Part shown: positions 1 through 7,742 of the stretch, in pieces
Position numbering within the stretch: the stretch's first letter is position 1
How the letters are laid out: the number at the start of each line of letters is the position of its first letter
From: Zhengella sp041738295
GTDB lineage: Bacteria > Pseudomonadota > Alphaproteobacteria > Rhizobiales > Rhizobiaceae
DNA: 20,099 nucleotides
Assembly: GCA_041738295.1 (NCBI GenBank)
Contig: JBGSQC010000332.1
Location: 1-20,099 of the forward strand
Direction: 5' to 3'
The notes under the pieces: generated by a model
The model's database searches: none
Told to the model about the DNA's origin: nothing
The model's input: only the letters and a program-made list of their open reading frames with translations
Program-made: the position numbers and the translations under genes

Positions 1-2454
1 GGCGGCCACCAACGTGCCGTCAGGCCGGACAACGAAGGTCTTGACGCGCTTCGGCCGGACAGCTGCGATCTCGGGCGCCTGCTCGGGTTCGGAAGCGCTG
101 GCCGGATCGATGCGATCCTCCGATTTCACGCCGGATGCATCATCGGTCGGGCCCGGAGTGATCACGCGGGCACCCTGCGCGTTGACATCAACCGGTTTGG
201 CTTCCGTGGTGACGAGCGACGTTTGCGACGGCTTCTCGGCCACCGGCTTTCCGGCAACCTGATCATAAACCTTGCCGGCTGTCGGAGCCTCGGCAGCTTC
301 CTTTTCCGCGGGCTTCACCTTGACCGGGGTCTTGTCGGCGCGGATCACGGCAGAGCCGTCATCGGCGGTTTCGCCACCGGTGAAATTCAAGGCGAATGCG
401 CCAATGCCGCCAAGAAGCGCGACGCCGGCCACAACGGCTGCCACGAACAGGCCGCGCTTGTTTCGGGGGCGCTCACTGGCGGGTTGATCCTCTTCGAACC
501 CTGCAGCAAGGTCACGATCGAGATCGCGATCATAGCCGCCGTGCAGAACGGCCTCATCCATGGCCACGGGCGCGCTGTCATACTGCGCTTCCTGATAGGC
601 GGGCTCCTGGTATTGCGGGCTCCCTGCCGGGGCGGGAGCATCGTCATCCCGATAGCCGGTAGCAGCCATTTCGTTGGCGAAAAGCGTGTCGAACTCCGCA
701 GTCAGCGGGTCGCCCAGTGAAGCTTGGGCCACCGGAACGGCAGCTTTCTGCGACTGGTATCCCTGACCGTAAAGATCGTCATAGGCCGGAGTCGATGCCC
801 GGACGGGTTCGTCCGCCTCCATAACGAGATCAGGCAGTTCCAGTTCGCCTGCCGGCTCGACAGAATTTTCGACAATCTCCGACGTTTCGATTTCGGGGAC
901 GTCGGCAGCCATGCCTTTGGCATCCGGACGCGAGAAGCGCGACAGGAAGCCCGACGTCAGGCCGCCGGCCTTGACCGCTGCCATGGTTCCGGCAGCAGCC
1001 ACAGCAGCGGCTCCTGTAGCCATCATGCCGAGCTGTTCCGGCTCATCCCTGGCCGCTGCATTGTCTTGGTGCACTGCCATTTCTTCCTGATGATGATAAA
1101 GGGCCGGGTTTTCCGCAGCCACCGGATTGGCCTCATCCAGTTCCTGCCAGGCGGCATCGTCTGCAAAGAGCGGTTCCTGCGATGCCGGCGCGTTCCAGTC
1201 ATCGGCTGCAGCCTCTATTCCGGCCAGCAGTTCGGGATCAAACTCAAGCCCGGCGTCTGCATCGTTTTCAGCAGGTAAGTCAGCTGGCTCGAAGCGAGCC
1301 AGTTCTTCCACCACTTCTTCGCCCAGACCGAGGTCATCCCCGGCAAACTCCTGTTCGAGGAAGGCGTCCTCGTCGAAATCACCCAGATCGAAATCAGCGC
1401 TGACAGCTTCGGCCTGCTGTGCAACTGCTGTCACGTCATGGGCGTCTTCTGTCCAGGCAGCAGGTTCTGCGCTTGGCATTTCGGGTACAGCTGCCCGGCC
1501 TTCGAGCATCGCCGCGAGTTCATCCTCTATGCCGCCATCTTCGAAGCGGTAGGCCGCAGACGTGGCTGCGGCGCTGTCCTGTGCTCCGTCAAAGCCAGTA
1601 TCAAGCGCGACCGGCGCTTCGGCAAAATCAGAAGGTTGATCCAGCACGTCACCAGCAACCCTGACATTTGCAGAAAATTCCGGCGAACGGGCGATTTCTT
1701 CCATGGCGGCCAGCACCGGATCGGGTTCACCAGCCCATTGATCATAAGGCTTGGCGGCGGCAATTTCCTGTTCATGGGCCCGGAAGGCTTGCCAGCCAGC
1801 TTCTTCGGCTTCGCTGGCATCAGCGGTATCGAGCTCGCCTGCTTCGGCAAAAAGGGCCTCGCCCTCCTGCCCGGCAAAGGGATCAGCAAAGCTGTCCAGC
1901 AGATCGTCGGCCTCCGGCGCGTCCACCTGATAGGCGACTGCGGCCGACGCCGGTTCCTCAGCGATGAAATCAACACCCTGATCAAAATCAGCATTCTGGA
2001 AGGCATCGGCGAAGAGATCTTCGGCGGTATCGGCCTCGCCCTGCGGCTGCCGTGCCGTGAAATCGTCTTCAGCCAGGCTTGCTTCCGGTTCTTCCCCGGA
2101 AAAAGCCGAACCCAGCGCCTCATCCAGGTCCAGATCCAGATCGTCGAGCAGCGCTGTGCGGGAGGTCGCCGCCGGAGCAGATTGTGCGATCGAGAAGCCG
2201 GACGGCGCAGGCAGGCTTGCCACGTCGTTTTGAGCGCCCGGAAGTGCCAGCAGCTCACGGGGCGCTTCAAGGGCGAAGTCATCACCCAGAAGCTCGTGCT
2301 CCAGATCAAGCGTGAACCCTTCCTCGGGCTCCGCCGCCGCCACTTCGCGCGCAGACGGAGTGCCGAAACTCATGATGCGGGTCAATTCCGCCATGGGATC
2401 GGTGTCCGCGATATTCAGATCATCATCAAGCTTGTAGCTGTTGCCGTCTGCCAT
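1..2454 (-). CDS. Large acidic single-pass membrane protein, probable SPOR-domain protein (3' end outside window)
   Basis: An open frame runs from the ATG at 2454 to the window edge without a stop, giving at least 818 residues. Residues 1 to about 660 are rich in Ala, Glu, Asp and Pro and look disordered and cytoplasmic. Around residues 475-505 a Gly/Ala-rich hydrophobic patch interrupts the acid, followed by the basic stretch FLSRFSR. A basic anchor (RPRNKR) leads into one transmembrane helix at about residues 668-689 (LFVAAVVAGVALLGGIGAFA). A Lys/Pro/Glu-rich periplasmic linker follows, and the visible part ends VRPDGTLVAA. This architecture, with the argS and dgt neighbours, matches rhizobial SPOR proteins, which bind denuded septal peptidoglycan. 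The SPOR domain itself would lie beyond position 1 and is not seen, so the name is inferred from architecture and context. It is the last visible gene of the dgt-argS run, 104 bp after argS. Confidence 0.8.
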   Translation of the reverse strand, partial: MADGNSYKLDDDLNIADTDPMAELTRIMSFGTPSAREVAAAEPEEGFTLDLEHELLGDDFALEAPRELLALPGAQNDVASLPAPSGFSIAQSAPAATSRTALLDDLDLDLDEALGSAFSGEEPEASLAEDDFTARQPQGEADTAEDLFADAFQNADFDQGVDFIAEEPASAAVAYQVDAPEADDLLDSFADPFAGQEGEALFAEAGELDTADASEAEEAGWQAFRAHEQEIAAAKPYDQWAGEPDPVLAAMEEIARSPEFSANVRVAGDVLDQPSDFAEAPVALDTGFDGAQDSAAATSAAYRFEDGGIEDELAAMLEGRAAVPEMPSAEPAAWTEDAHDVTAVAQQAEAVSADFDLGDFDEDAFLEQEFAGDDLGLGEEVVEELARFEPADLPAENDADAGLEFDPELLAGIEAAADDWNAPASQEPLFADDAAWQELDEANPVAAENPALYHHQEEMAVHQDNAAARDEPEQLGMMATGAAAVAAAGTMAAVKAGGLTSGFLSRFSRPDAKGMAADVPEIETSEIVENSVEPAGELELPDLVMEADEPVRASTPAYDDLYGQGYQSQKAAVPVAQASLGDPLTAEFDTLFANEMAATGYRDDDAPAPAGSPQYQEPAYQEAQYDSAPVAMDEAVLHGGYDRDLDRDLAAGFEEDQPASERPRNKRGLFVAAVVAGVALLGGIGAFALNFTGGETADDGSAVIRADKTPVKVKPAEKEAAEAPTAGKVYDQVAGKPVAEKPSQTSLVTTEAKPVDVNAQGARVITPGPTDDASGVKSEDRIDPASASEPEQAPEIAAVRPKRVKTFVVRPDGTLVAA

Positions 2455-2558
2455 CTTCTGTCCCGCACTCTTAACTCATCCGGACGCCTCTGTGGCGCGC
2501 GAAAACTGGCCATATACCAGCGCAATGTGGGCAAAAGGTGTCAAACGGTCCGGTCAGG

Positions 2559-4316
2559 TCAGCGCATCTCCTCGGGAGCATCCGCACCGACAAGGCCGAG
2601 GCCCAATGTCAAGACATGGAGCACCGCCTGCACCAGACCCAGCCTGGCTTGCGTCAATTGTGGATTGTTATGCTTAACAAAGCGTAAGTCCGTGTTTTCG
2701 GTGCCCTTGTTCCAGTGCCCGTGCAGCGAACTGGCCAGATCATAGAGATAAAAGGCTACGCGGTGCGGCTCCTTGGCAGCGGCGGCTGCTTCCACCAGGC
2801 GCGGCCATTCGGCAAGCTTGCGGACCAGTGCGATCTCGCCTTCGTCGGTCAGCAACTCCAGATGGGCAGACAAAGCCTCAGGCGCGGCAATCCCGGCGCC
2901 CAGCTGTTCTGCAGCCTGACGGAAGACCGAATGGCAGCGTGCCGAGGCATACTGCACATAGAAGACCGGATTGTCCTTGGACTGCTCGGTGACCTTGGCA
3001 AAGTCGAAGTCCAGCGGCGCGTCGGCCTTGCGGTAGAGCATCATGAAGCGCACCGGATCGCGGCCCACTTCATCCACCACATCGCGCAGCGTCACAAAGT
3101 CCCCTGCCCGCTTGGACATGCGCACCGGCTCGCCATTGCGGTAGAGCTTGACGAGCTGGCAGAGCAGGATGGTCAGGTCGAGCTTGCCTTCGGAGATGGC
3201 GCGCGCCAGCGCCTCCATGCGCTTGACATAGCCGCCATGGTCCGCACCGAGTATGAACACCAGTTCCTCGAAGCCGCGACGGAACTTGTCGAGCATGTAG
3301 GCGACGTCAGCAGCGAAATAGGTGAAGGCTCCATCTGACTTCATCAGCGGGCGGTCAATGTCGTCTCCTACCGTGGTCGAGCGGAACAGGGTCTGCTCGC
3401 GCTCTTCCCAATCCTCATTCGGTTCGCCCTTGGGCGGAGGAAGCTTGCCGCGATAGACAAAGCCCTTCATCGTCAGGTCGTTCATCGCCGAGAGGATGGC
3501 GCGGCCATTGTTCTCGTGCAGCGTGCGCTCGGAGAAGAAGACATCGTGGTGGACGTTCAGCGCCTTCAGGTCGGCCTTGATCATGTCCATCATCATGGAG
3601 ATCGCCAGATCCTTGGCAATCACCAGCGCGTCTTCTTCCGGCATGGAGAGCAGCGCGTCGCCATGGGCCGCCTTCAGGGCCTGGCCGACCGGCTGGAGAT
3701 AGTCGCCCGGATAAAGGCCCGACGGGATTTCGCCGATCTCCTCGCCCAGCGCCTCGCGGTAGCGCAGCAGCACCGAGCGGGCCAGAACATCAATCTGCAC
3801 GCCGGCATCGTTGATGTAGTACTCCTTGGTCACGTCATAGCCCGCAAAGGCCATCAGGTTGGCAAGCGCATCGCCCACCACCGCGCCACGGCAATGGCCA
3901 ACATGCATGGGGCCGGTCGGGTTGGCCGAGACATATTCGACATTGACTTTGCGCCCGCCGCCCAGCGTGGAGCGGCCATAGGCAGGACCGTCTGCCAGAA
4001 TGCCCTTGAGATGGCGCTGCCAGAAGGCATCCGACAGGCGCATGTTGATGAAGCCCGGACCGGCGACATCGACCTTCGCCACATCGGCATCGCCCGACAG
4101 GGCATCGGCAATGGAAACCGCCAGATCGCGCGGATTGCGGCCCACCTGCTTGGCCATCACCATGGCAGCGTTGCAGGCGATGTCGCCATGGGAGGGATCA
4201 CGCGGCGGCTCAACGGCCATGCGCGAGAGGTCCGGCTTGCCACCATCTGCGGTGACAAGGCCAATGGTCTCAACGGCTGCGAGAATCCGCGCGGTGAAAA
4301 CGGCGAAAATGTTCAT
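2559..4316 (-). CDS. argS: Arginyl-tRNA synthetase
   Basis: The 585-residue product charges tRNA-Arg with arginine in the cytoplasm and is a class I aminoacyl-tRNA synthetase. The N-terminal ArgS-specific domain covers about residues 1-90. The HIGH-type signature appears as HVGH at 138-141 within SANPTGPMHVGH. The KMSKS-type loop is MSKR at 400-403, followed by AGDFVTL, the form usual for ArgS. The C-terminal DALR anticodon-binding region covers about 470-585. Length is normal for bacteria. The ATG start lies inside a perfect 10-bp palindrome (4311-4320), with only a weak upstream Shine-Dalgarno. It follows dgt by 52 bp on the same strand and precedes the SPOR-type gene, so the three are probably co-transcribed. 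Confidence 0.97.
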   Translation of the reverse strand: MNIFAVFTARILAAVETIGLVTADGGKPDLSRMAVEPPRDPSHGDIACNAAMVMAKQVGRNPRDLAVSIADALSGDADVAKVDVAGPGFINMRLSDAFWQRHLKGILADGPAYGRSTLGGGRKVNVEYVSANPTGPMHVGHCRGAVVGDALANLMAFAGYDVTKEYYINDAGVQIDVLARSVLLRYREALGEEIGEIPSGLYPGDYLQPVGQALKAAHGDALLSMPEEDALVIAKDLAISMMMDMIKADLKALNVHHDVFFSERTLHENNGRAILSAMNDLTMKGFVYRGKLPPPKGEPNEDWEEREQTLFRSTTVGDDIDRPLMKSDGAFTYFAADVAYMLDKFRRGFEELVFILGADHGGYVKRMEALARAISEGKLDLTILLCQLVKLYRNGEPVRMSKRAGDFVTLRDVVDEVGRDPVRFMMLYRKADAPLDFDFAKVTEQSKDNPVFYVQYASARCHSVFRQAAEQLGAGIAAPEALSAHLELLTDEGEIALVRKLAEWPRLVEAAAAAKEPHRVAFYLYDLASSLHGHWNKGTENTDLRFVKHNNPQLTQARLGLVQAVLHVLTLGLGLVGADAPEEMR

Positions 4317-4368
4317 GAACTGGGTCCGGTATCGTGCTTGGCGGGGCTATGCCCGCTTTGCGTCTCGC

Positions 4369-5580
4369 CTAGCCCATAACGACCTTTCGGTCAAACAGGC
4401 GCTCATATTCCTTGATGGCGTAGGTGTCGGTCATGCCGGCAAGGTAATCGCAGACGATGCGCGCGCGGGCCCGCTCATCGCAGCCCTGCGATTGCAACGC
4501 CCTCTGCTGCCCCATGATGCGGGGATCGGCCAAACAGGCATCAAACAAGCTGGCCAGCACGAGGTCTGCCTCCTTGCGTACGGAAACCACATCCGGGTGA
4601 CGGTACATGCGGGCAAACAGGAAGCGCTTCAGCTGGCGGTCAGCGTCCTGCATGGACGGTGAAAAAGCAACGATGGCAATTCCGGCATCATGGATATCGG
4701 CGAGCAACCGGGGCTTGAGTGTGGCAATGCGCGTCTGCGCGGAACCGATCACATCCTCGACCATGGCGGTGATCTGCCGGCGCATGAATTCATGCCCGGT
4801 TCGCACCTCATCGAGGGCCGGATATCTGGAGCGCACCGATTGCAGGATGCCGGCCACGAAAGGTACTTCGGCTTCAAGCTCTTCAAGCGAGAACAGGCCG
4901 GCACGGGTTCCATCATCAATGTCATGGGTGTTGTAGGCAATGTCATCGGCAATGGCCGCACATTGCGCCTCAATGGAAGCATGGCGCCAGAGTTCCAGCG
5001 GGAACAGCCGGTCGAAATTGAGAATGTCGCCAGGCACCGCCTCTTTCAGCGGCTTGCCATCCTTGTCTGTCAGCGGACCATTGTGTTTGACGAGGCCTTC
5101 CAGCGTTTCCCAGGACAGGTTCAGCCCGTCAAATTCGGCGTAGCGGTGTTCAAGCCGGGTGACGATCCTCAGCGATTGCGCATTGTGGTCAAAGCCGCCA
5201 AAGGCAGCCATCCTGGCATCCAGAGTGTCCTCCCCGGTGTGGCCGAAGGGCGTGTGCCCGAAATCATGGACCAGCGCCACGGCCTCGGCCAGATCCTCGT
5301 CGGCGCGCAGGGAGCGGGCAAGCGCGCGGGCAATCTGTGCCACCTCGATGGTGTGCGTCAGCCGCGTGCGGTAGTGATCCCCTTCATGGGCGACGAAGAC
5401 CTGCGTCTTGTGCTTCAGGCGCCTAAAGGCAGTGGAATGGATGATGCGGTCGCGATCACGCTGGAAGGGCGTGCGCGTCGGGCTTTCCGGCTCTTTGACC
5501 AGGCGCCCTCGCGTTTGTGCAGGGTCGCAGGCCCAAGGCGCGCGCGGCCGGTAGCCAAACCCGATGTCGCCGAAATCCAT
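4369..5580 (-). CDS. dgt: Deoxyguanosinetriphosphate triphosphohydrolase-like protein (HD domain)
   Basis: The protein of 403 residues belongs to the dGTPase family, which hydrolyses dNTPs to deoxynucleosides and triphosphate and helps set dNTP pools. The HD metal site is visible: H76 in RLTHTIEV, the H105-D106 pair in LVHDFGHTPFGHTGED, and a distal Asp in ADDIAYNTHD (about 211-220). The family hallmark FRRLKHKTQVF is at 52-62. I chose the ATG at 5580 because AGGGG lies about 6 bases upstream and the product begins MDFGDIGFGYRP, as relatives do. In-frame ATGs at 5595 and 5628 would add 5 or 16 residues with no better ribosome site, and the longer form would crowd the divergent promoter. It is the first gene of the dgt-argS-SPOR run. 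Substrate preference cannot be read from sequence. Confidence 0.94.
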   Translation of the reverse strand: MDFGDIGFGYRPRAPWACDPAQTRGRLVKEPESPTRTPFQRDRDRIIHSTAFRRLKHKTQVFVAHEGDHYRTRLTHTIEVAQIARALARSLRADEDLAEAVALVHDFGHTPFGHTGEDTLDARMAAFGGFDHNAQSLRIVTRLEHRYAEFDGLNLSWETLEGLVKHNGPLTDKDGKPLKEAVPGDILNFDRLFPLELWRHASIEAQCAAIADDIAYNTHDIDDGTRAGLFSLEELEAEVPFVAGILQSVRSRYPALDEVRTGHEFMRRQITAMVEDVIGSAQTRIATLKPRLLADIHDAGIAIVAFSPSMQDADRQLKRFLFARMYRHPDVVSVRKEADLVLASLFDACLADPRIMGQQRALQSQGCDERARARIVCDYLAGMTDTYAIKEYERLFDRKVVMG

Positions 5581-5635
5581 GGCTGCCCCTGCCATTCGTG
5601 CCGTAATCGTGAACGGGTGGCCAGACATGCCGCTG

Positions 5636-5664
5636 TTGACGCACCGCTTCGGGCTACTTACCTA
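5636..5664 (+). promoter_or_regulatory. Putative housekeeping promoter for the A-type carrier gene
   Basis: TTGACG at 5636-5641 fits the -35 element of the main alphaproteobacterial sigma factor. TACCTA at 5659-5664 follows after 17 bp as a weak -10 element. Transcription would start near 5671, leaving a short leader with AAGG just before the ATG at 5694. The -10 match is poor, so this is tentative. Confidence 0.35.
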
Positions 5665-5693
5665 TTGGATGAACATGAAAGCAAGGTGTAGCC

Positions 5694-6044
5694 ATGGGCC
5701 ATGAAGCCGCAAGCGTGATGAAGGGTGTTGAGATCACTGAGTCTGCCGCCGCGCGCATCCTCAAGGTGCTTGCCGGGGAGCCGGAAAAGATCGGGCTCCG
5801 GATCGCGGTGGAAGGGGGCGGATTCTCCGGCTTTTCCTACCAGATTGATCTGACGGGCGAGCAGTCACCGGAAGACCGCGTGTTTGAAAAGAATGGCGCG
5901 AAAGTGCTGATCGACGACCTGTCGCTGGTCTACATGGGCGGATCGCGGATCGACTTCGTCGACGAGCTGATGGGCCAGGCCTTTCGGATCGACAATCCCA
6001 ACGCCGTTGCCAGCTGCGGCTGCGGAACCAGTTTCTCAATCTGA
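5694..6044 (+). CDS. A-type iron-sulfur carrier (HesB/IscA/ErpA family) lacking the first Cys ligand
   Basis: The 116-residue product has the HesB/IscA fold signature and ends SCGCGTSFSI, supplying two of the three conserved cysteines (C108 and C110). The family's first cysteine normally sits in GG(C)SGF. Here the segment reads EGGGFSGFSY and residue 44 is Phe, encoded by TTC, one base from the Cys codon TGC. A-type carriers accept Fe-S clusters from the assembly machinery and pass them to target proteins, usually as dimers with all three Cys contributing. The rest (LIDDLSLVYMGGSRIDFVD, NPNAVASCGCG) resembles alphaproteobacterial ErpA closely, so it does not look like a decaying gene. The ATG at 5694 has AAGG about 8 bases upstream. 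It diverges from dgt. ErpA-type function is inferred, but cluster chemistry may differ. Confidence 0.88.
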   Translation: MGHEAASVMKGVEITESAAARILKVLAGEPEKIGLRIAVEGGGFSGFSYQIDLTGEQSPEDRVFEKNGAKVLIDDLSLVYMGGSRIDFVDELMGQAFRIDNPNAVASCGCGTSFSI

Positions 6045-6081
6045 TTCTGATTTTGACCTGAACCTGCTGAAAGCAAATGGA

Positions 6082-6111
6082 AAAGGCCGCAGTGTCACCA
6101 CCGCGGCCTTT
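6082..6111. terminator. Bidirectional intrinsic terminator
   Basis: A perfect 9-bp stem, AAAGGCCGC (6082-6090) with GCGGCCTTT (6103-6111), encloses a 12-base loop. It sits between the convergent carrier gene and permease. Read on the minus strand, the stem ends in TTTT and is followed by a T-rich tract. On the plus strand TTT is followed by GGTTTTGG. It can therefore serve both genes. Confidence 0.8.
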
Positions 6112-6133
6112 CCGGTTTTGGTCTGATCAAAGA

Positions 6134-7621
6134 TCAGTGGCCGCTGTCAGCCGCCAAGGCTGCTTCGCGGGCACCGGCTTCATCGAAGGTTGCGCCGTTG
6201 AAGAAGGCATTGAGGAGAACGGCCGCTGCCGAGGCCAGCAGGATGCCCGATTCGATCAGCGGATGAAGCGAGTGCGGCATCCACATCTTGAAGTCCGGCG
6301 CGATGAGCGGGATCATGCCGAAGCCGAGCGAAACTGCCACAACGAAGAGGTTGTTGCGGTTCGTCTTGAAGTCGACGCCAGCCAGGATGCGCACGCCGGT
6401 GGCGGCGACCATGCCGAACATCACGATACCGGCACCGCCAAGCACGAAGGTCGGCAGTGATTCCACCAGTGCACCCATCTTGGGGATGAGGCCGAGCGCA
6501 ATCAGGATGATGCCACCTGCCACGCAGACGAAACGGCTCTTGATGCCGGTGACGCCGACCAGGCCGACGTTCTGCGAGAACGAGGTGTAGGGGAAGGTGT
6601 TGAAGATACCGCCAATCAGCGTGCCGAGACCATCAGCGCGCAGGCCGGACGACAGCATGGGCTGCGTGACCTTCTTGCCGGTCATGTCGCCAAGCGCGAG
6701 GAACATGCCGGTGGACTCGATCATGACGACGATCATGACCAGCGTCATGGTGACAATGAGGATCGGATCGAAGATCGGCATGCCGAAGGAGAACGGCAGG
6801 ATCGGCGCAAACCAGCCGGCAGTGGCAACCTTGGCAAACGTCATCTTGCCGAGAGCTGTTGCCACCACGCCGCCAATGATGATGCCGAGCAGCACCGAAA
6901 TGTTGGACACAAAGCCTTTGCCGAACTTTGCAATGGCGAGAATTGACACCAGCACGAGTGCAGAGATGCCGATGTTGCCGAGCGGCGCATAGGCCGGATT
7001 GGGAATGCTGGAGGCAATGCCGATCTTTTCAGGCATGGGCGGCAGCGTCGAGCCGGTTGCCTTGGCAAGTTCGGAAATCTGCTTCAGCCATTCGGCAGCG
7101 GCAGGATCAACGATCTTCGGCGCAGTCGGGCCGAAAGGATTGCCGAAAATCCAGTTGATGCCGATGCGCATCAGCGTAACGCCGATGACGAGGATGATGG
7201 TGCCTGTGACAACCGGCGGAAAGAACCGCAGCAGGCGCGACATGATGGGCGCCATCAGGATGGAGATGAGACCGGCCCCGATGATGGCACCGAAGATCAT
7301 TCGGGCGCCATCAACACCGGGGTTGGCATTGGCCATGGCGACCATGGGGCCGACGGCGGCAAAGGTGACGCCCATCATGACCGGCAGCTTGATGCCAAAC
7401 CACTGGGTGGCACCCATGGACTGGATGAGCGTGACGAGACCGCAGACAAAGAGGTCCGCCGAAATCAGGAACGCGACCTGTTCGGGATCGAGCTTCAGGG
7501 CACGACCGATGATGAGTGGCACGGCGACCGCGCCGGCATACATGACAAGCACGTGCTGCAATCCGAGCGTAAACAGCTTCGGTGCAGGCAAACGCTCGTC
7601 TACGGGATGAACCGTTGACAT
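6134..7621 (-). CDS. NCS2-family nucleobase permease, xanthine/urate type
   Basis: A polytopic inner-membrane protein of 495 residues of the nucleobase:cation symporter-2 family, which imports purines or uracil with protons or sodium. Family markers are visible: the TM1 histidine in LQHVLVMYAG (H23), the conserved acid of TM8 in VMIESTGMFLALGDMTG (E302), and the signature SFSQNVGLVGVTGIKSR with Q350 and N351. The TG..SR ending and the ESTG motif favour the xanthine/uric acid branch over UraA-type uracil carriers, but exact substrate is inferred. A hydrophilic insertion covers about residues 160-215. I chose the ATG at 7621 because AGAGGGG lies about 8 bases upstream; a further 27 in-frame residues to 7702 would run through the regulatory dyad. 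No purine catabolism gene is nearby. It stands alone on its strand, diverging from xthA. Confidence 0.92.
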   Translation of the reverse strand: MSTVHPVDERLPAPKLFTLGLQHVLVMYAGAVAVPLIIGRALKLDPEQVAFLISADLFVCGLVTLIQSMGATQWFGIKLPVMMGVTFAAVGPMVAMANANPGVDGARMIFGAIIGAGLISILMAPIMSRLLRFFPPVVTGTIILVIGVTLMRIGINWIFGNPFGPTAPKIVDPAAAEWLKQISELAKATGSTLPPMPEKIGIASSIPNPAYAPLGNIGISALVLVSILAIAKFGKGFVSNISVLLGIIIGGVVATALGKMTFAKVATAGWFAPILPFSFGMPIFDPILIVTMTLVMIVVMIESTGMFLALGDMTGKKVTQPMLSSGLRADGLGTLIGGIFNTFPYTSFSQNVGLVGVTGIKSRFVCVAGGIILIALGLIPKMGALVESLPTFVLGGAGIVMFGMVAATGVRILAGVDFKTNRNNLFVVAVSLGFGMIPLIAPDFKMWMPHSLHPLIESGILLASAAAVLLNAFFNGATFDEAGAREAALAADSGH

Positions 7622-7644
7622 TGTTGTGGACCCCTCTTCCCAAA

Positions 7645-7681
7645 TTGGTTGACCAAGCCCCCTCCTGGGGCTGATGGTCAA
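7645..7681. promoter_or_regulatory. Strong dyad/hairpin between permease and xthA (operator or leader RNA)
   Basis: TTGACCAAGCCCC (7649-7661) pairs with GGGGCT-GA-TGGTCAA (7667-7681) around the five-base loop CTCCT, a 13-bp stem with a two-base bulge. A second overlapping palindrome, TTGGT-TG-ACCAA, occupies 7645-7656. As permease leader RNA the loop would read AGGAG, and the hairpin would end about 28 bases before the permease start codon. It could instead be an operator for a dimeric regulator serving both divergent genes. I do not recognise the conserved core of any riboswitch class. Confidence 0.5.
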
Positions 7682-7742
7682 CATTACGCGAGGGTACGCC
7701 AATCACTATGTCTGTCTGGCACGAAAGTCTAAATCAGAAATC

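Noticed and set aside
1438..2745. 435-codon plus-strand open frame opposite the SPOR-type gene
   Set aside because: It lies antisense to a longer frame with coherent acidic composition and a membrane helix; its translation is Arg/Cys-rich and resembles no protein family.
4311..4320. Perfect palindrome GTTCATGAAC at the argS start codon
   Set aside because: A 10-bp palindrome containing CATG is expected by chance; nothing else suggests a binding site.
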